A stretch of DNA of 64,000 bases from Streptomyces sp. TN58. Lineage in GTDB: Bacteria > Actinomycetota > Actinomycetes > Streptomycetales > Streptomycetaceae. The position numbers and the translations under genes were made by a program. This document shows, one piece after another, positions 40,428-48,454 of the stretch. Under the pieces are notes generated by a model, which searched no databases, was not told the origin of the DNA, and worked only from the letters and a program-made list of their open reading frames with translations. The DNA is taken from NCBI RefSeq assembly GCF_001941845.1, contig NZ_CP018870.1, positions 5,494,001 through 5,558,000 on the forward strand. Reading direction: 5' to 3'. Each line of letters starts with the position of its first letter. The stretch's first letter is position 1.

Positions 40428-41953
40428 CGGATCGCCGCCCCGTCGGCCGCCCCCCACGGCCGCAGGCCCCAGCGGAGCACATGCCCGGCCCCCGGCTCCA
40501 GGACCGTGAGCCCGGTTCCGGTGCGGAAGGCGTCCGCCGGGCAGGACATCGCCTCCACCGCGACACCGCGCCGGCGCCGCCCGGGCTGCCCCAGGGTGTC
40601 GCCCGTGTAGACCTGCACGTACCGGGTGCCCTCGCCGAGCCACACGTCGGTCCCGCGCCGCCCCGACGGGTGGGCCAGCCGGACCACCGCCCGCCCGGCC
40701 TCGTCCCGTTCGAGTCCGGTGAAGGCGGTGTCCAGCACCTGCGCGCCGATGGGACGGGCGGAGCGGAAGTCGTACTCCGTGCCCTCGACGGGCTCCTCGC
40801 CCGTCGGCAGGCCGTCCTCGTCGGTGGTCAGCCGGAGGCGGGCCGGCACGGTGAGCAGCGCCGTGTCGACGAGGCCGGTGCCGACCGTCAGGTACGGGTG
40901 CTGCCCCACGCCGTACGGGGCCCTCGCGGTGCCCGCGTTGACGGCGCTCACCAGCACCTCCAGGCCGTCGTCGGTCAGCCGGTACTCCGCGTACACCTCC
41001 AGCAGGAAGGGGTACCCGGGCTGCGGGTGGAGGGTGGTGCCGACCCGCAACGCCTCGCCGGAGCGGGCCAGCAGCCGCCACGGGACCCAGCGCAGCAGTC
41101 CGTGGATCGCGTTGCGGTGCTCCGGTTCGCTCAGCGGGAGTTGCAGGTCCGCGCCGTCGAAGCGGTAGCGGCCGCCGCCCACCCGGTTGGGCCAGGGCAC
41201 GAGCAGCTGCCCGCGCCCCGAGGTGACGGGCTCGTCGGCGGCGAACCCGTCCAGCAGCGGCACCCCGCCGGCCTCGTACTGGCGCAGCGCGCCGCCCAGT
41301 TCGACCACGACGGCACGCTGCCCGCCGCGGCGCAGCTCCCACTGCTCACCCGTGGGGCCCGCGGACCGGTGCGTCTGCTCGGACATGGGAGCCTCCTCAG
41401 GCGGAGCGGACGGAGCGGACGGAGCGGACGGGGCGGCGAGGTCCAGGAGGGACAGCGCGGCCTCCACCACGGCCCCCGGCGGCTGGTCGACCTCCACGAC
41501 CACCGGGTGCTCGTCGGGCTGCGGCTCCTGGAGGTCGGCGAACTGGCTGTCCAGCAGGGCCGCCGGGAAGAAGTGGCCGTGCCGCGCCTCCAGGCGGGCC
41601 CGGACGAGCTCGCGCGTACCGTGCAGGTAGAGCAGGCGCGCCCCCGGCCGGCCCCGCAGCAGCCGGTCCCGGTAGGAGCGCTTGAGCGCCGAGCAGGTGA
41701 CGACCGCCGGGCGGTGCGCCGCTGCCTCCTCGTCCATCCAGGCGCCGATGGCGGCGAGCCAGGGGGCCCGGTCCAGGTCGTCCAGGGGCTGTCCGGCGGC
41801 CATCTTGGCCCGGTTGCCCGCGGAGTGGAACTCGTCCGCGTCCCGGTGGGGCCAGCCCAGCCGCTCCGCGAGCAGCCCGGCCACCGTGGTCTTGCCCGAA
41901 CCGGACACGCCGACGACGAGTACCTGAGTCGGCCGTCCGGCCTCCGCCGGCAT
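40424..41953 (-). CDS. Gluconokinase fused to aldose 1-epimerase
   Basis: A 509-residue bifunctional protein. Residues 1-170 are a GntK-type gluconate kinase: VVGVSGSGKTTVAGLLAERL (P-loop), DADEFHSAGNRAKMAAGQPL and HGHFFPAALLDSQFADLQEP. A linker of Ala-Pro-Ser repeats follows (about 172-190), encoded by 9-bp DNA repeats at 41403-41429. Residues 190-509 are a complete galactose-mutarotase fold: LLVPWPNRVGGGRYRF, GQHPYLTVG with catalytic His, and VEAMSCPADAF. Internal Met190 has GAGGAGG five bases upstream, and an out-of-frame TGA overlaps that site, as if two coupled genes had been joined. Both enzymes act on glucose/gluconate. The protein may be made whole, as two chains, or both. Confidence 0.85.
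   Translation of the reverse strand: MPAEAGRPTQVLVVGVSGSGKTTVAGLLAERLGWPHRDADEFHSAGNRAKMAAGQPLDDLDRAPWLAAIGAWMDEEAAAHRPAVVTCSALKRSYRDRLLRGRPGARLLYLHGTRELVRARLEARHGHFFPAALLDSQFADLQEPQPDEHPVVVEVDQPPGAVVEAALSLLDLAAPSAPSAPSAPPEEAPMSEQTHRSAGPTGEQWELRRGGQRAVVVELGGALRQYEAGGVPLLDGFAADEPVTSGRGQLLVPWPNRVGGGRYRFDGADLQLPLSEPEHRNAIHGLLRWVPWRLLARSGEALRVGTTLHPQPGYPFLLEVYAEYRLTDDGLEVLVSAVNAGTARAPYGVGQHPYLTVGTGLVDTALLTVPARLRLTTDEDGLPTGEEPVEGTEYDFRSARPIGAQVLDTAFTGLERDEAGRAVVRLAHPSGRRGTDVWLGEGTRYVQVYTGDTLGQPGRRRRGVAVEAMSCPADAFRTGTGLTVLEPGAGHVLRWGLRPWGAADGAAIR
41392..41398 (-). promoter_or_regulatory. Internal ribosome binding site before the epimerase part
   Basis: On the minus strand, GAGGAGG precedes the in-frame ATG (41386-41384) by five bases. 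It is stronger than the site in front of the full-length start, so a separate 320-residue epimerase could be produced. The overlapping TGA (41399-41397) is out of the kinase frame. Confidence 0.6.
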
Positions 41954-41959
41954 CCGGGC

Positions 41960-42400
41960 TCAGTCCCCCGTGAGACCGGGGGCCGTGCACAGCGCCCAGA
42001 CGATCAGGGCGTCGACCGCCAGGAGCACCAGGGCCCAGAACGGCGTGTACGGCAGCCACATGAAGCTCGCCACCATGCTCAGGCCCGCCAGCGCCAGACC
42101 GACGATCCGGGCCCACAGGGCACCCCTGATCACGGCCAACCCCGCGCAGAACACCACGACGCCCAGGACGAGGTGGATCCAGCCCCAGCCCGTGAGGTCG
42201 AACTCGTAGGCGTAGTGCGGGGTGGGGATGAAGACGTCGTCCCGGGCGATCGCCGAGATGCCGGAGAACACCATCATCAGTCCGCCGAAGACCATCAGGA
42301 ACCCGGCGAAGAGCAGCCAGCCGCTGCGGGCGCCGAAGCCGCCCTTCCGCGAGGCCGGCGCCGCGGCGTTCGGGCGTGCTCCGCCCGCGTGACTCGTCAT
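41960..42400 (-). CDS. DUF7144-family small membrane protein
   Basis: A 146-residue protein with a short hydrophilic N-terminus and four predicted membrane helices: WLLFAGFLMVFGGLMMVFSG (about 26-45), WGWIHLVLGVVVFCAGLAVI, ALWARIVGLALAGLSMVASFM, and FWALVLLAVDALIVWALCTA. The Tyr-Ala-Tyr segment between helices 1 and 2 and the spacing match the DUF7144 actinobacterial proteins. ATG 42400 has AAGGA seven bases upstream. Its function is unknown. It ends six bases after the stop-side of the fusion gene start, within a tight leftward group. Stress-regulon context is suspected because such proteins often co-occur with SHOCT and DUF6325 genes. Confidence 0.82.
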   Translation of the reverse strand: MTSHAGGARPNAAAPASRKGGFGARSGWLLFAGFLMVFGGLMMVFSGISAIARDDVFIPTPHYAYEFDLTGWGWIHLVLGVVVFCAGLAVIRGALWARIVGLALAGLSMVASFMWLPYTPFWALVLLAVDALIVWALCTAPGLTGD

Positions 42401-42414
42401 GCCATGTTCCTTCC

Positions 42415-43782
42415 TCACTTCGCCCCGGCTGCGGGGGTCGCGACCGGCTTGCCCACAGGAGGGACCTCGGGCCCGGGCGGCAGGAGTTCGGTGACCACGA
42501 AGGCGACCACGGCCGCGATGATGACCACGGGGATCATCGCTCCGCTGCCGAGCAGCAGGACGACGAGCACCACGCTGCTGACCGGTAGCCGCAGCGCGCT
42601 GGCGGCCGCGGCGGCCATGCCGGCCGCGAGGCCCGGTACGAGGCCCAGTCCCGGCAGCGGCGCGAACAGCACACCCGCGGCGGCGCCCAGGAACAGCGCC
42701 GGGAAGACCGGGCCACCGCGCAGGCTGCCCAGGCAGAGGGCGTAGGCCGCGCCCTTGCACAGCAGGACCGCGATCAGCGCCCCGACGCCCCAGGCCTGCG
42801 GATCGGCGGCCATGCTGCCCATCACGCCTTGGCCCGACGAGGCCACGTCGACGGGGGAGTTGCCGGTGACCAGGGCGTAGAGCGCGCCGAAGGCGCCCGC
42901 CGCCAGGGCGCAGACGGCCGTGTGGGCCACGGGCCGCCGGGCCACGTACACGGAGGCGTACCGGCCGCCTGCCAGTACCAGGTGAATGAAGACGCCCATG
43001 ACGACCGCCAGGAGCAGCGACCACCCCACGTCGGCGGCGTCCAGCCGGGGGAAGGGAGCCGTGAGATCGAGCTTCAGGCTGCCCGTCGACAGGCCCGTCC
43101 AGCGGCCGAAGCCGGTGAACACCAGCTCGCCGACCCCGCTGGACAGCAGCGCCGGCAGCATGATCGCGAACAGCTGCGGCCCGCCGACGCCTGCCACCTC
43201 CATCAGGAGCACGGCGCCGACCAGAGGGTTGCCGAAGATCGCGGAGATGGCCGCAGCGGCTCCGGCCGCGCCCAGGATGATCGTGCTCTGCGGGGTCGCG
43301 GGCGCCTGGGCCAGGTCCCTGAACAGCAGTGCGAGCCCGCCGCCGAGGGCGATCAGCGGGGCTTCCGGGCCGAGGGTCGCACCGAGCGGCAGGCTGCACA
43401 GCGCTGCCAGGATGACGCCCGGCAGGGCGATCGAGGTGGCTCCTGCGGCATGCAGTCCGGACGCGGGGATGTGGCCGCCCGCGCCGGGCAGGCGCGTCAC
43501 CACCAGTCCGACCAGGACACCGGCGACCAGCAGCAGCGGCAGCGGCCACCACCAGGGGGGCCCGCTCCAGCCGAGCGCTTCCGGGAGGTCGGCCCACACC
43601 AGGTGCTCCAGCTGGTGGAGCGAGACCAGGAACCAGAACGCCGCCAGCGAGACGGGGATGCCGATCAGGGCGCAGAGGACGAGCAGTTTCAGGTAGCCGG
43701 GCGTGCGCAGCATGTCCCGAAGCCGGTCGCCCTCGGCAGGTTCCTCGGCCGGTGCCGGCGGTGGCGTACGAGGTGCCGTCAT
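42415..43782 (-). CDS. ClC-type chloride channel or antiporter
   Basis: A 455-residue member of the CLC anion transport family with about 16 hydrophobic segments. The selectivity motifs are recognisable but divergent: LPGAGGHIPASGL replaces GSGIP, and GATLGPEAPLIALGGG replaces GREGP. Later conserved Ala/Gly stretches are GAVLLMEVAGVGGPQ and VASSGQGVMGSM. There are no CBS domains. These changes resemble prokaryotic subtypes with unclear ion preference, so chloride is the default, not proven. The start ATG 43782 has GGAAGGGG nine bases upstream. The gene is in a leftward set of stress-type genes. Confidence 0.85.
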   Translation of the reverse strand: MTAPRTPPPAPAEEPAEGDRLRDMLRTPGYLKLLVLCALIGIPVSLAAFWFLVSLHQLEHLVWADLPEALGWSGPPWWWPLPLLLVAGVLVGLVVTRLPGAGGHIPASGLHAAGATSIALPGVILAALCSLPLGATLGPEAPLIALGGGLALLFRDLAQAPATPQSTIILGAAGAAAAISAIFGNPLVGAVLLMEVAGVGGPQLFAIMLPALLSSGVGELVFTGFGRWTGLSTGSLKLDLTAPFPRLDAADVGWSLLLAVVMGVFIHLVLAGGRYASVYVARRPVAHTAVCALAAGAFGALYALVTGNSPVDVASSGQGVMGSMAADPQAWGVGALIAVLLCKGAAYALCLGSLRGGPVFPALFLGAAAGVLFAPLPGLGLVPGLAAGMAAAAASALRLPVSSVVLVVLLLGSGAMIPVVIIAAVVAFVVTELLPPGPEVPPVGKPVATPAAGAK

Positions 43783-43821
43783 GGGGTCATCCCCTTCCGT
43801 CCCCCGTGACCGACCGGCCTG

Positions 43822-44121
43822 TCAGCCGAGGAGCCGGCTCTTCTGCCGCGTGAACTCCTCCTCGGTGAGCAGCCCCTGGGCCTTCAGCTCGCCCAGCTTC
43901 TGCAACTGGTCGAGCTTGCTGCTCATGTCGTCGCCGGCGGGCGGGGGCGCGGCGGCCGGAGCGGGCGGCGCGGCGGCCTGCTGCTGTTCGTAGGCCTGCT
44001 GCTGTTCGTACTCCTGCTGCGACCAGCGGCCCGCCTGCCGCCGCGACACGCGGTTGGAGACCGCGGTGGCGGTTCCCGCCACGACGGCCGTGCGGGCGAT
44101 ACCGCGAAGAAGTCCGGGCAT
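43822..44121 (-). CDS. Small SHOCT-domain protein
   Basis: A 99-residue protein. Residues 1-25 are hydrophobic/positively charged (GLLRGIARTAVVAGTATAV). The middle is a low-complexity Gln/Ala/Pro segment (QQEYEQQQAYEQQQAAAPP). The C-terminal 30 residues are a SHOCT motif, LDQLQKLGELKAQGLLTEEE, ending KSRLL. SHOCT modules are short helical oligomerisation or membrane-targeting units found in many stress proteins. The role here is unknown. ATG 44121 is supported by GGGAG ten bases upstream. It follows the ClC gene on the same strand after 39 bp and precedes the DUF6325 gene. Confidence 0.85.
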   Translation of the reverse strand: MPGLLRGIARTAVVAGTATAVSNRVSRRQAGRWSQQEYEQQQAYEQQQAAAPPAPAAAPPPAGDDMSSKLDQLQKLGELKAQGLLTEEEFTRQKSRLLG

Positions 44122-44245
44122 GGAGCGTCATCTCCCAGGTAGCCAGGGGGCGGACGGCCGCGCCGCGCGGCCGTCCGCGGGTCGTCATGTGCCGCGGGCC
44201 GGAGGTCCGGGGCGCTGCCCGGCGCCTGCCGGCCGCGGCCGGGGC

Positions 44246-44692
44246 TCACGCCTCCATCGCGTCAAGCGAGGCCAGCAGCGCCTGCACCGGGATCCGGCCG
44301 CCGGCCACCAGCTGGGCGCCGCCGCGCCGCAGGGCCCGGGCGAAGGGCGCCGCCCAGACGTTCTCGTACACCAGGATCCCGGCGGAGTTGCCCGCTTCCA
44401 GGGCGGCGCCGGCCTCGTCGAGGTCGTCCTGGCCGAGCAGGCCCGAGGCCGCGCCCTCGAAGACGGTCAGGTCCATCTCGCCGCCGCCGGCGTCCTTCAG
44501 CTCCAGGGCGACGACCGAGCCATCGGCCTCCTTGCGGACGAAGACCAGGTCGAGGATGCGGATGATGCCGCGGTCGACGAGATCCACGAGCAGGGGCAGG
44601 CCCTCACCGGTCATCCTGCTGCCCGGGAACTCGACGATCAGGTAGTCGACGGGCCCCATCGTCTCGATGTCCTCGTTCATGTCGTCGCTCAT
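44246..44692 (-). CDS. DUF6325-family protein
   Basis: A 148-residue soluble acidic protein. The core begins MGPVDYLIVEFPG, then DLVDRGIIRILDLVFVRKE, followed by the alternating strand/helix pattern LGQDDLDEAGAALEAGNSAG and LVYENVWAAPFARALRRGG. These features match DUF6325, a ferredoxin-like small family of unknown function that often sits next to SHOCT-domain genes. ATG 44692 is chosen with GAGGAG five bases upstream; GTG 44698 would overlap that site. A membrane-associated partner of the SHOCT protein is possible but unproven. Confidence 0.82.
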   Translation of the reverse strand: MSDDMNEDIETMGPVDYLIVEFPGSRMTGEGLPLLVDLVDRGIIRILDLVFVRKEADGSVVALELKDAGGGEMDLTVFEGAASGLLGQDDLDEAGAALEAGNSAGILVYENVWAAPFARALRRGGAQLVAGGRIPVQALLASLDAMEA

Positions 44693-45061
44693 CACCACTC
44701 CTCACGTGCGATGCGGTGGGGGTGACCGCGCCGTGAGCCGCCGGCACCGGGGGCGGGGCGGCCCACCAGCTCATTGCAGCACCCCCACGATGCCTTCGCA
44801 CCTCCGGCCGCCGCGGGCGGCGGCCGGGACCGACGGCGACCGTGAACGGCGTATGGCGGTCGTGTGGCGGGCCGCCCCGCCCCCTTCACCGGGCCGGCCG
44901 GTGCGCCTACGGTCGCACCCGAAGCGCCACCACGACCGTGTGCCCGAGTGGCCCAGGGGCGGGACTGTCCGACGAGGTCGAGCGCGGCGGCGACGACGGC
45001 CCGGTCGTGGGCGTCCGGTCCGCGCCAGCGGTCCCGTCCGGGTGGCGGGGCCCGGCAGACG
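44693..45061. other. Intergenic region without a recognisable gene
   Basis: 369 bp lie between the DUF6325 start and the VOC protein stop, both leftward. No frame has both coding-like codon use and a plausible start. No convincing promoter, tRNA, repeat or terminator was recognised, although a promoter for the DUF6325/SHOCT genes should be here. Confidence 0.5.
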
Positions 45062-45868
45062 CTACCTTGACGACACCCCCTCGGGGGTGTTCGGGCGTAC
45101 GAGGGCGAACACCGCGCCCTCCGGGTCCGCCACCGTGGCCTGCCGTCCGCGCATGCCCTCGCGGGGCGGGTCGACGAGGCGCCCGCCGAGCTCCTGGACC
45201 CGCTGCGCGGCCGCGTCGGTGTCCTCCACCGCGAAGTAGACCAGCCAGTGCGGACCCCGGTCGTGCGGCAGCGAACGTCCCACGCCGTGAACGGCGGCGA
45301 CGGGCCGGCCCCCCAGGTTCAGGGTGAGGTGGTCGAAGTCGTCCGACGCGACGGCGTGGGCCTTCGCCTCATGGCCGAACACGTGCTCGTAGAACTTGCC
45401 GACCGTCGAGGTGTCCTGGGTGATCAGCTCGTGCCAGACGGGGGTGCCCGGCCCGCCGTGCGGCCGGGTACCCGGGCCGGGCTGCGCCTGCCACAGCCCG
45501 AAGACCGCCCCCAGCGGGTCCGAGCAGATCGCCACCCGCCCCGCGGCACCGGCGTCCAGCGGTCCCACCGCGACGGTGCCGCCGCACGCCCGGACCGACT
45601 CGGCGGTCGCGCCGGCGTCGTCCGTGGCCAGATACGTGGTCCAGGCCGTCGGAAGGTGCCCGTCGGGCGGCATCTCGCCGATCCCGGCCACCTCGTGGCC
45701 GTCCAGCACCGCGCGGACGTAGGGGCCGAGCTGCTCGGGCCCGGGCACGTACTCCCATCCGAACAGGTCGGCGTAGAAGTCCTCGGTGCGCCCCAGGCCG
45801 TGAACCATGAGACTCACCCAGCACGGGGTGCCGGGCGTGCGCCGGGTTGCTTCCGCTGCCTCGGTCAT
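45062..45868 (-). CDS. Two-domain VOC (glyoxalase-fold) protein
   Basis: A 268-residue protein made of two vicinal-oxygen-chelate domains. Domain 1 (about 15-130) has CWVSLMVHGLGRTEDFYADL and GPYVRAVLDGHEVAGIGEM. Domain 2 (about 140-265) has PVWHELITQDTSTVGKFYEHV, HWLVYFAVEDTDAAAQRVQE, and ends with ATVADPEGAVFALVRP. The metal His/Glu positions are only partly kept (HELITQD), so it may be non-enzymatic or bind antibiotics rather than act as glyoxalase. Similar Streptomyces proteins are annotated as hydroxylases or bleomycin-resistance-like. ATG 45868 has GGAGGAG upstream. It is divergent from the sulfurtransferase gene. Confidence 0.85.
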   Translation of the reverse strand: MTEAAEATRRTPGTPCWVSLMVHGLGRTEDFYADLFGWEYVPGPEQLGPYVRAVLDGHEVAGIGEMPPDGHLPTAWTTYLATDDAGATAESVRACGGTVAVGPLDAGAAGRVAICSDPLGAVFGLWQAQPGPGTRPHGGPGTPVWHELITQDTSTVGKFYEHVFGHEAKAHAVASDDFDHLTLNLGGRPVAAVHGVGRSLPHDRGPHWLVYFAVEDTDAAAQRVQELGGRLVDPPREGMRGRQATVADPEGAVFALVRPNTPEGVSSR

Positions 45869-46043
45869 GTCAGCCGTCTCCTCCGTCGTGCCGTCGCCGG
45901 AGCCGATGGTTTCACTCCGACGGACGCGGCGCGCCCCGACCGGGCCGCATTCCGGCGGTCCGGAACGGAGTTGACCGGATCAGGGTGCCCCTCTGATGAC
46001 GGCCCTGTTACGCGCGTGGCGGGCGGGGAGGAAGATGGCCGCC

Positions 46044-46889
46044 ATGACTGCGAAACATGCGATCCTCTCCGCCGCCGATCTCCGGGACGAGCTGGCGGGA
46101 CCCCGCCCGCCGGTGCTGCTGGACGTCCGCTGGCAGCTGGGCGGCCCCGACCAGCGGCCCGCGTACGAGGCCGGACACCTGCCCGGCGCGGTGTACGTCG
46201 ACCTCGATCGCGAACTGGCAGGTCCGGCCGGGTCGGGCGGGCGCCACCCGCTGCCGGACACGGAGGCCTTCGGTGCGGCGATGCGCAGGGCGGGGGTCTC
46301 GGCCGAGGCGCCGGTGGTCGTGTACGACGGCGGCCAGGGCTGGGCGGCGGCCCGAGCGTGGTGGCTGCTGCGCTGGACAGGTCACCCGAACGTGCGAGTC
46401 CTGGACGGCGGCCTGGCCGCGTGGACGGAATCCGGCGGCGCCCTCACGGCTGAGCGAGTGATTCCGCTTGAGGGCGATTTCAAGCCAAACCCTGGCGTGC
46501 GCGGGCTGCTCGACGCCGACGCGGCGGCGCGACGGGCCCGGGAGGGCGTCCTGCTGGACGCCCGGGCGGGGGAGCGGTATCGCGGTGAGGTGGAGCCGAT
46601 CGACCCGGTGGGCGGCCACATCCCGGGCGCACTGTCGGCCCCCACCACCGAGAACGTGGGCCCCGACGGCCGCTTCCTGCCTGCGGACGCGCTGCGCAGC
46701 CGGTTCGAGGCGCTCGGCGCGACGCAGGGCACCCCGGTGGGCGTCTACTGCGGCTCGGGGGTCTCCGGAGCCCACGAGGTGCTCGCCCTGGAGGTGGCCG
46801 GCATCGAGTCCGACCTCTACGCGGGCAGTTGGTCGCACTGGTGCACCGACCCGGCCCGCCCCGTGGCCACGGGCCCGGAGCCCCAGTAG
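46044..46889 (+). CDS. Thiosulfate/3-mercaptopyruvate sulfurtransferase (rhodanese)
   Basis: A 281-residue two-domain rhodanese that moves sulfane sulfur to cyanide or other acceptors. The N-terminal inactive domain has VLLDVRWQLGG and YEAGHLPGAVYVDLDREL. The C-terminal domain has active Cys236 in YCGSGVSGAHEV, with the six-residue loop CGSGVS, close to the mercaptopyruvate-type pattern. Start ATG 46044 or 46035: GGGGAGGAAG (46025-46034) is best spaced for 46044. It is convergent with sepH, with a shared terminator at 46943. Confidence 0.9.
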   Translation: MTAKHAILSAADLRDELAGPRPPVLLDVRWQLGGPDQRPAYEAGHLPGAVYVDLDRELAGPAGSGGRHPLPDTEAFGAAMRRAGVSAEAPVVVYDGGQGWAAARAWWLLRWTGHPNVRVLDGGLAAWTESGGALTAERVIPLEGDFKPNPGVRGLLDADAAARRAREGVLLDARAGERYRGEVEPIDPVGGHIPGALSAPTTENVGPDGRFLPADALRSRFEALGATQGTPVGVYCGSGVSGAHEVLALEVAGIESDLYAGSWSHWCTDPARPVATGPEPQ

Positions 46890-46942
46890 GGGCAAGGCCG
46901 GCCGGCCCTGGCACCCGCCGCCCGCCGGTCCCGTAGCCGGCA

Positions 46943-46968
46943 GCCCGCCGCCCCGGACGGCGGCGGGC
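46943..46968. terminator. Convergent terminator between rhodanese gene and sepH
   Basis: A 10-bp GC stem (46943-46952 with 46959-46968) with a six-base loop ends one base before the sepH stop. It can serve both strands. Confidence 0.7.
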
Positions 46969-46969
46969 G

Positions 46970-47995
46970 CTACTCCTGCTTCTTGCGCCGGGTACCGAAG
47001 ACGATCTCGTCCCAGCTCGGGACCGCCGCACGGCGTCCGGGGCGGACTCCGTCGGCTTCCGCCTGCCGGTCGGTGGTGCCCGTCAGCCGGTCGCGGTGGC
47101 CCGCCACCGTGCGGGGCATCAGGACGTCGGCGTACGCGGCGCCGGCGCCGGCCGACGCGGCGGGAGCCGGCGGCTCCTCCGCCTCGGCTTCCGCCTCGGC
47201 CGGCTCGGTGCGCTCGGGGACGACCATGTCGCCGCGGAAGCTCGGTACCGCCTCCAGCAGGCTGGTCAGCGAGTCCCGCTCCTCCTCCGGCTCCGGTACG
47301 GGCGCCGGCCGCGGCTCCACCCGCTCCAGCTGCCGGTCCAGGGCGCGGTCCAGCGGCCGGTCGCGCGGCAGGCGCGCGATCCTCGGCACGAAGGGGAAAC
47401 TCGGCTCGGGAGCCGCCGGCAGGTCCTCCGACTCGCCGATGAGGGAGCGCGCCTCGTCGTCCACGGCCACGACCAGCCGGCGCGGCGGGTCGTAGGTCCA
47501 GCTCGCCGAGTGCGGCTCGCCGGCGACCCGGTAGACGAGAAGGACCTCCCAGGTGCCGTCGTCGCGGCGCCAGGAGTCCCACTGGACGGACTCCTTCTCG
47601 GCCCCGCGCAGGGTCAGGCGTTCCTGCACGGCCTCGCCGAGCTGCGGCCCGGTGTTCTCGCCGGGGCGGCGCACCGGGGTCTTGCGGGCCCGCTCGGCCA
47701 TGAAGGCGCGCTCGGCGAGCACGGGGCCCTCGAAGCGGCGTACGCGGTCGACGGGGATGCCGGCGAGCTGGGCGACCTCCTCCGCGGAGGCACCGGCTCG
47801 TATGCGCGCCTGGATGTCGCGGGGGCGGAGGTGGCTCTCGACCTCGATCTCGATCTGGTTCAGACGCGCGCGGTCGTTGCGTACGGCAGCCCGAAGCCGC
47901 TCGTCGATCGGAAGCGTGTACTCGGTGCTGTCCGCAGCCTTGAGCACCAGTCGTGTGCCGTCATTGGAGACGGCCACGACACGCAGTTCGGGCAT
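46970..47995 (-). CDS. sepH: Septation protein SepH (FtsZ regulator)
   Basis: A 341-residue cytoplasmic protein that stimulates FtsZ assembly for cell division in Streptomyces. The N-terminal DUF3071 domain begins MPELRVVAVSNDGTRLVL and contains a helix-turn-helix-like stretch, IEIEVESHLRPRDIQARI with GASAEEVAQLAGIPVDRVRR. The C-terminal half is Pro/Glu-rich and disordered, ending with the conserved basic tail AVPSWDEIVFGTRRKKQE. ATG 47995 has GGGAGG five bases upstream; upstream in-frame starts are unlikely. Family and length are diagnostic of SepH. Confidence 0.93.
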   Translation of the reverse strand: MPELRVVAVSNDGTRLVLKAADSTEYTLPIDERLRAAVRNDRARLNQIEIEVESHLRPRDIQARIRAGASAEEVAQLAGIPVDRVRRFEGPVLAERAFMAERARKTPVRRPGENTGPQLGEAVQERLTLRGAEKESVQWDSWRRDDGTWEVLLVYRVAGEPHSASWTYDPPRRLVVAVDDEARSLIGESEDLPAAPEPSFPFVPRIARLPRDRPLDRALDRQLERVEPRPAPVPEPEEERDSLTSLLEAVPSFRGDMVVPERTEPAEAEAEAEEPPAPAASAGAGAAYADVLMPRTVAGHRDRLTGTTDRQAEADGVRPGRRAAVPSWDEIVFGTRRKKQE

Positions 47996-48454
47996 GGGGA
48001 CCTCCCGGGTGGTGCCTGCCGACGTCACGTGCGTCGCTGCTTCCGCTAGTCGAGTGTGGCCTGCCCGGGTGCAGCCTGCCACAACCTTGCCGAGTTAAAC
48101 CGGCGTGTCGGGCATGCGCCCTTGATCGCCGTTATGGCACGGTTACCTGTTGAGCACGCACAGTGACCGGACGGTTACTGTGCGCAGCAGGATCCGTGCC
48201 ATGCCGCGGCATCGCCGGTCTTCGAGTGCCGCATTCCGTCAGCCGGCCCCCTCTCCCGGGTCCGGACATCCGAAAGGAAGGACAGCCCCAGGGCTCGCCA
48301 CAGTACTCCATTCGGGCCACCTGGGTGGACCGCCGCGCCGCCGAAAGTTTCCCGGACGGCGGGAGTCGTGCTGCCCGCCGCCGGGTCCCGCCCGCGTCCG
48401 CGCCCCTCCCACGCCCCGCCGACGGGGGCGTGGGGCCGGGCGCGTGCCGGTTCG
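47996..48454. other. Intergenic region upstream of sepH with a long palindrome
   Basis: 459 bp lie between sepH and the oxidase gene, both leftward. No coding frame is convincing. At 48136-48200 lies an imperfect palindrome of 65 bp: inner arms CGCACAGTGACCG (48157-48169) and CGGTTACTGTGCG (48172-48184) match in 12 of 13 positions, and outer arms GGCACGG (48136-48142) and CCGTGCC (48194-48200) are exact. It could be the oxidase terminator or an operator of sepH. A small GCCGCGGC dyad follows at 48204. Confidence 0.55.

Noticed and set aside
44693..45061. Gene in the gap before the VOC protein gene
   Set aside because: Frames have no consistent codon bias or start, and run into the VOC gene in an impossible frame.
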